The translations under genes were made by a program, and so were the position numbers. From the NCBI GenBank assembly GCA_009783365.1, contig WRHG01000038.1:1-13912 (forward strand): a DNA stretch of 13,912 bases, given 5' to 3'. Position 1 is the stretch's first letter. Each line of letters begins with the position of its first letter. This document shows positions 13,029 through 13,912 of this stretch, piece by piece. The DNA comes from Clostridia bacterium. GTDB lineage: Bacteria > Bacillota_A > Clostridia > Christensenellales > Aristaeellaceae. The notes beneath the pieces are model-generated. The model was not told where the DNA came from. It saw only the letters and a program-made list of their open reading frames with translations, and made no database searches.

Positions 13029-13912
13029 TTACGTATGATCTTTCACAAAACAGATGTCCTCTTCCAGCGCCGGTTCCATCTTGGCCATCAGGCAGGCGCC
13101 GCCGTCCGCGTGCCATTGAAAGGTGAAGGGCGCCAATCGCTCTATAGCGTCTTCATCATATGCTACATAAAAAGAGTCATAATTGCTATGCTCCAGCGGC
13201 CAGGTCCTTCCATTGTAGCGCACTGCCAGCCTGCCGTTTTTCAGGGTCACAGTCAGCGCGCCATACCCCGGATGGGCGTAGCAGCCGGTATAATCTTTCA
13301 GCGGACGCGTAGGAACGCTATCGGGCCGAATGGACGCCCGCACCTTTCCGTTCTCCTTTTCCTGGCTGTACATCAGCGCACGGTCTACGGCGGCATAAGC
13401 GGATGGCCAGTCTTTTTCAGCATCCACCCCAAGTATCAGGTCATATGCCGCGGCTGCAACCGCCCGATGAAATGACGTGCCTTCCTCATTCGCAAATACG
13501 ACGATTCCAATTCCCTCGATGGGCATGAAGGTCAGATAAGAAGAAAAACCGTCGATCCCGCCTGAATGCTGCAGGCACATATGCCCGCGGAAGGGCTGAA
13601 CAACCCAGCCAAAGGCATAAGCCCCCATTGGCGCCTCCGGTTGAAAAGCGTGTGGCTGCGGCGGAATGACGTTGCGCGGCGCGTAGATTTCATCCATCAC
13701 CTTTTCGGATACCAACCGCCTGCCCCTGTACTCGCCCTTGCCGATGTAAAACATAGTGAGTTTCAGCATGTCCTCCAGGGTGGAGTTGACGCAGCCGCAG
13801 CCTGCCATTCCGTCAAAATCGTTATAGCGTTCCAATACAGGTTTTCCATCCTTGCGGCCATAAGGCAGCGCGCGGTTATCAGCCCGCCGCAGCCCGTTGA
13901 CGGCAGTGGTGG
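13029..13912 (-). CDS. Beta-lactamase-class (S12) serine hydrolase, C-terminal part (partial)
   Basis: The reading frame is open to the window edge, so the N-terminus is missing; 293 codons are visible. The segment GMAGCGCVNSTLEDMLKLTMFY matches the 'aGG..st..Dl.kf' helix that follows the active site in class C beta-lactamase-like and D-aminopeptidase-like serine hydrolases. LQHSGGIDGFSSYLTFMP is the third active-site motif (HSGG in place of KTG). The catalytic Ser-x-x-Lys and Tyr-x-Asn motifs would lie before the visible part. The last 100 residues (LKDYTGCYAHPGYGALTVTL onwards) resemble the DUF3471 domain often attached to such hydrolases. It converges with the deacylase gene with only 21 nt between the stops. 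Action on D-amino-acid peptides or esters would fit the neighbours but is inferred. Confidence 0.82.
   Translation of the reverse strand, partial: TTAVNGLRRADNRALPYGRKDGKPVLERYNDFDGMAGCGCVNSTLEDMLKLTMFYIGKGEYRGRRLVSEKVMDEIYAPRNVIPPQPHAFQPEAPMGAYAFGWVVQPFRGHMCLQHSGGIDGFSSYLTFMPIEGIGIVVFANEEGTSFHRAVAAAAYDLILGVDAEKDWPSAYAAVDRALMYSQEKENGKVRASIRPDSVPTRPLKDYTGCYAHPGYGALTVTLKNGRLAVRYNGRTWPLEHSNYDSFYVAYDEDAIERLAPFTFQWHADGGACLMAKMEPALEEDICFVKDHT

Noticed and set aside
13014..13030. Inverted repeat AACGC/GCGTT between the convergent deacylase and hydrolase genes as a bidirectional terminator
   Set aside because: The stem is only five pairs with a seven-base loop and no T-run follows on either strand, so it is not a convincing terminator.
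13035..13475. A 146-codon plus-strand frame opposite the serine hydrolase
   Set aside because: The minus-strand frame carries the HSGG and DUF3471-like motifs. The plus-strand translation resembles no family.

Overview
The window looks like chromosomal DNA of a Gram-positive, Clostridia-type bacterium, probably an uncultured anaerobe. The evidence is strong AGGAGG-type ribosome binding sites, frequent TTG and GTG starts, tight gene packing with ATGA/GTGA overlaps, moderate GC content, and a binding-protein ABC sugar transporter without a local ATPase. The lineage is an inference, because no rRNA or other marker gene is present.

Positions 1-8391 hold one co-directional catabolic operon. It begins with the 3' end of a sugar-binding lipoprotein gene and two CUT1-type permeases. 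These are followed by an FGGY sugar kinase, a TIM-barrel amidohydrolase, an L-arabinose/L-fucose-isomerase-like enzyme, a uroporphyrinogen-decarboxylase-superfamily protein, an archaeal-type triosephosphate-isomerase homologue and a YjbQ (UPF0047) protein. Several neighbours overlap by 1-4 nt, which suggests translational coupling. The likely logic is uptake, aldose-ketose isomerisation, phosphorylation, and isomerisation of the phosphosugar by the TIM-like protein. The amidohydrolase, URO-D-like and YjbQ proteins have no obvious place in any standard sugar pathway. No aldolase, transketolase or regulator lies in the window. This is the best candidate for an undescribed pathway.

Positions 8430-9305 encode an EamA-type drug/metabolite transporter whose ribosome binding site lies in a small hairpin. 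A good candidate promoter (TTGACA, 17 bp, TAGACT) overlaps the end of this gene.

Positions 9432-13007 form a D-amino-acid module: alanine racemase, an M55 zinc D-aminopeptidase (DppA type) overlapping it by 4 nt, and an N-acyl-D-amino-acid deacylase. Converging on it from the minus strand, and cut by the window end, is a serine hydrolase of the beta-lactamase/D-aminopeptidase class with a DUF3471-like tail. Together these could release, deacylate and racemise D-amino acids from peptides or peptidoglycan fragments. Whether the sugar operon and the D-amino-acid module act on the same compound cannot be settled from the sequence.

No tRNA, rRNA, CRISPR array, insertion sequence or convincing intrinsic terminator was seen. 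No gene-free stretch exceeds about 130 bases.
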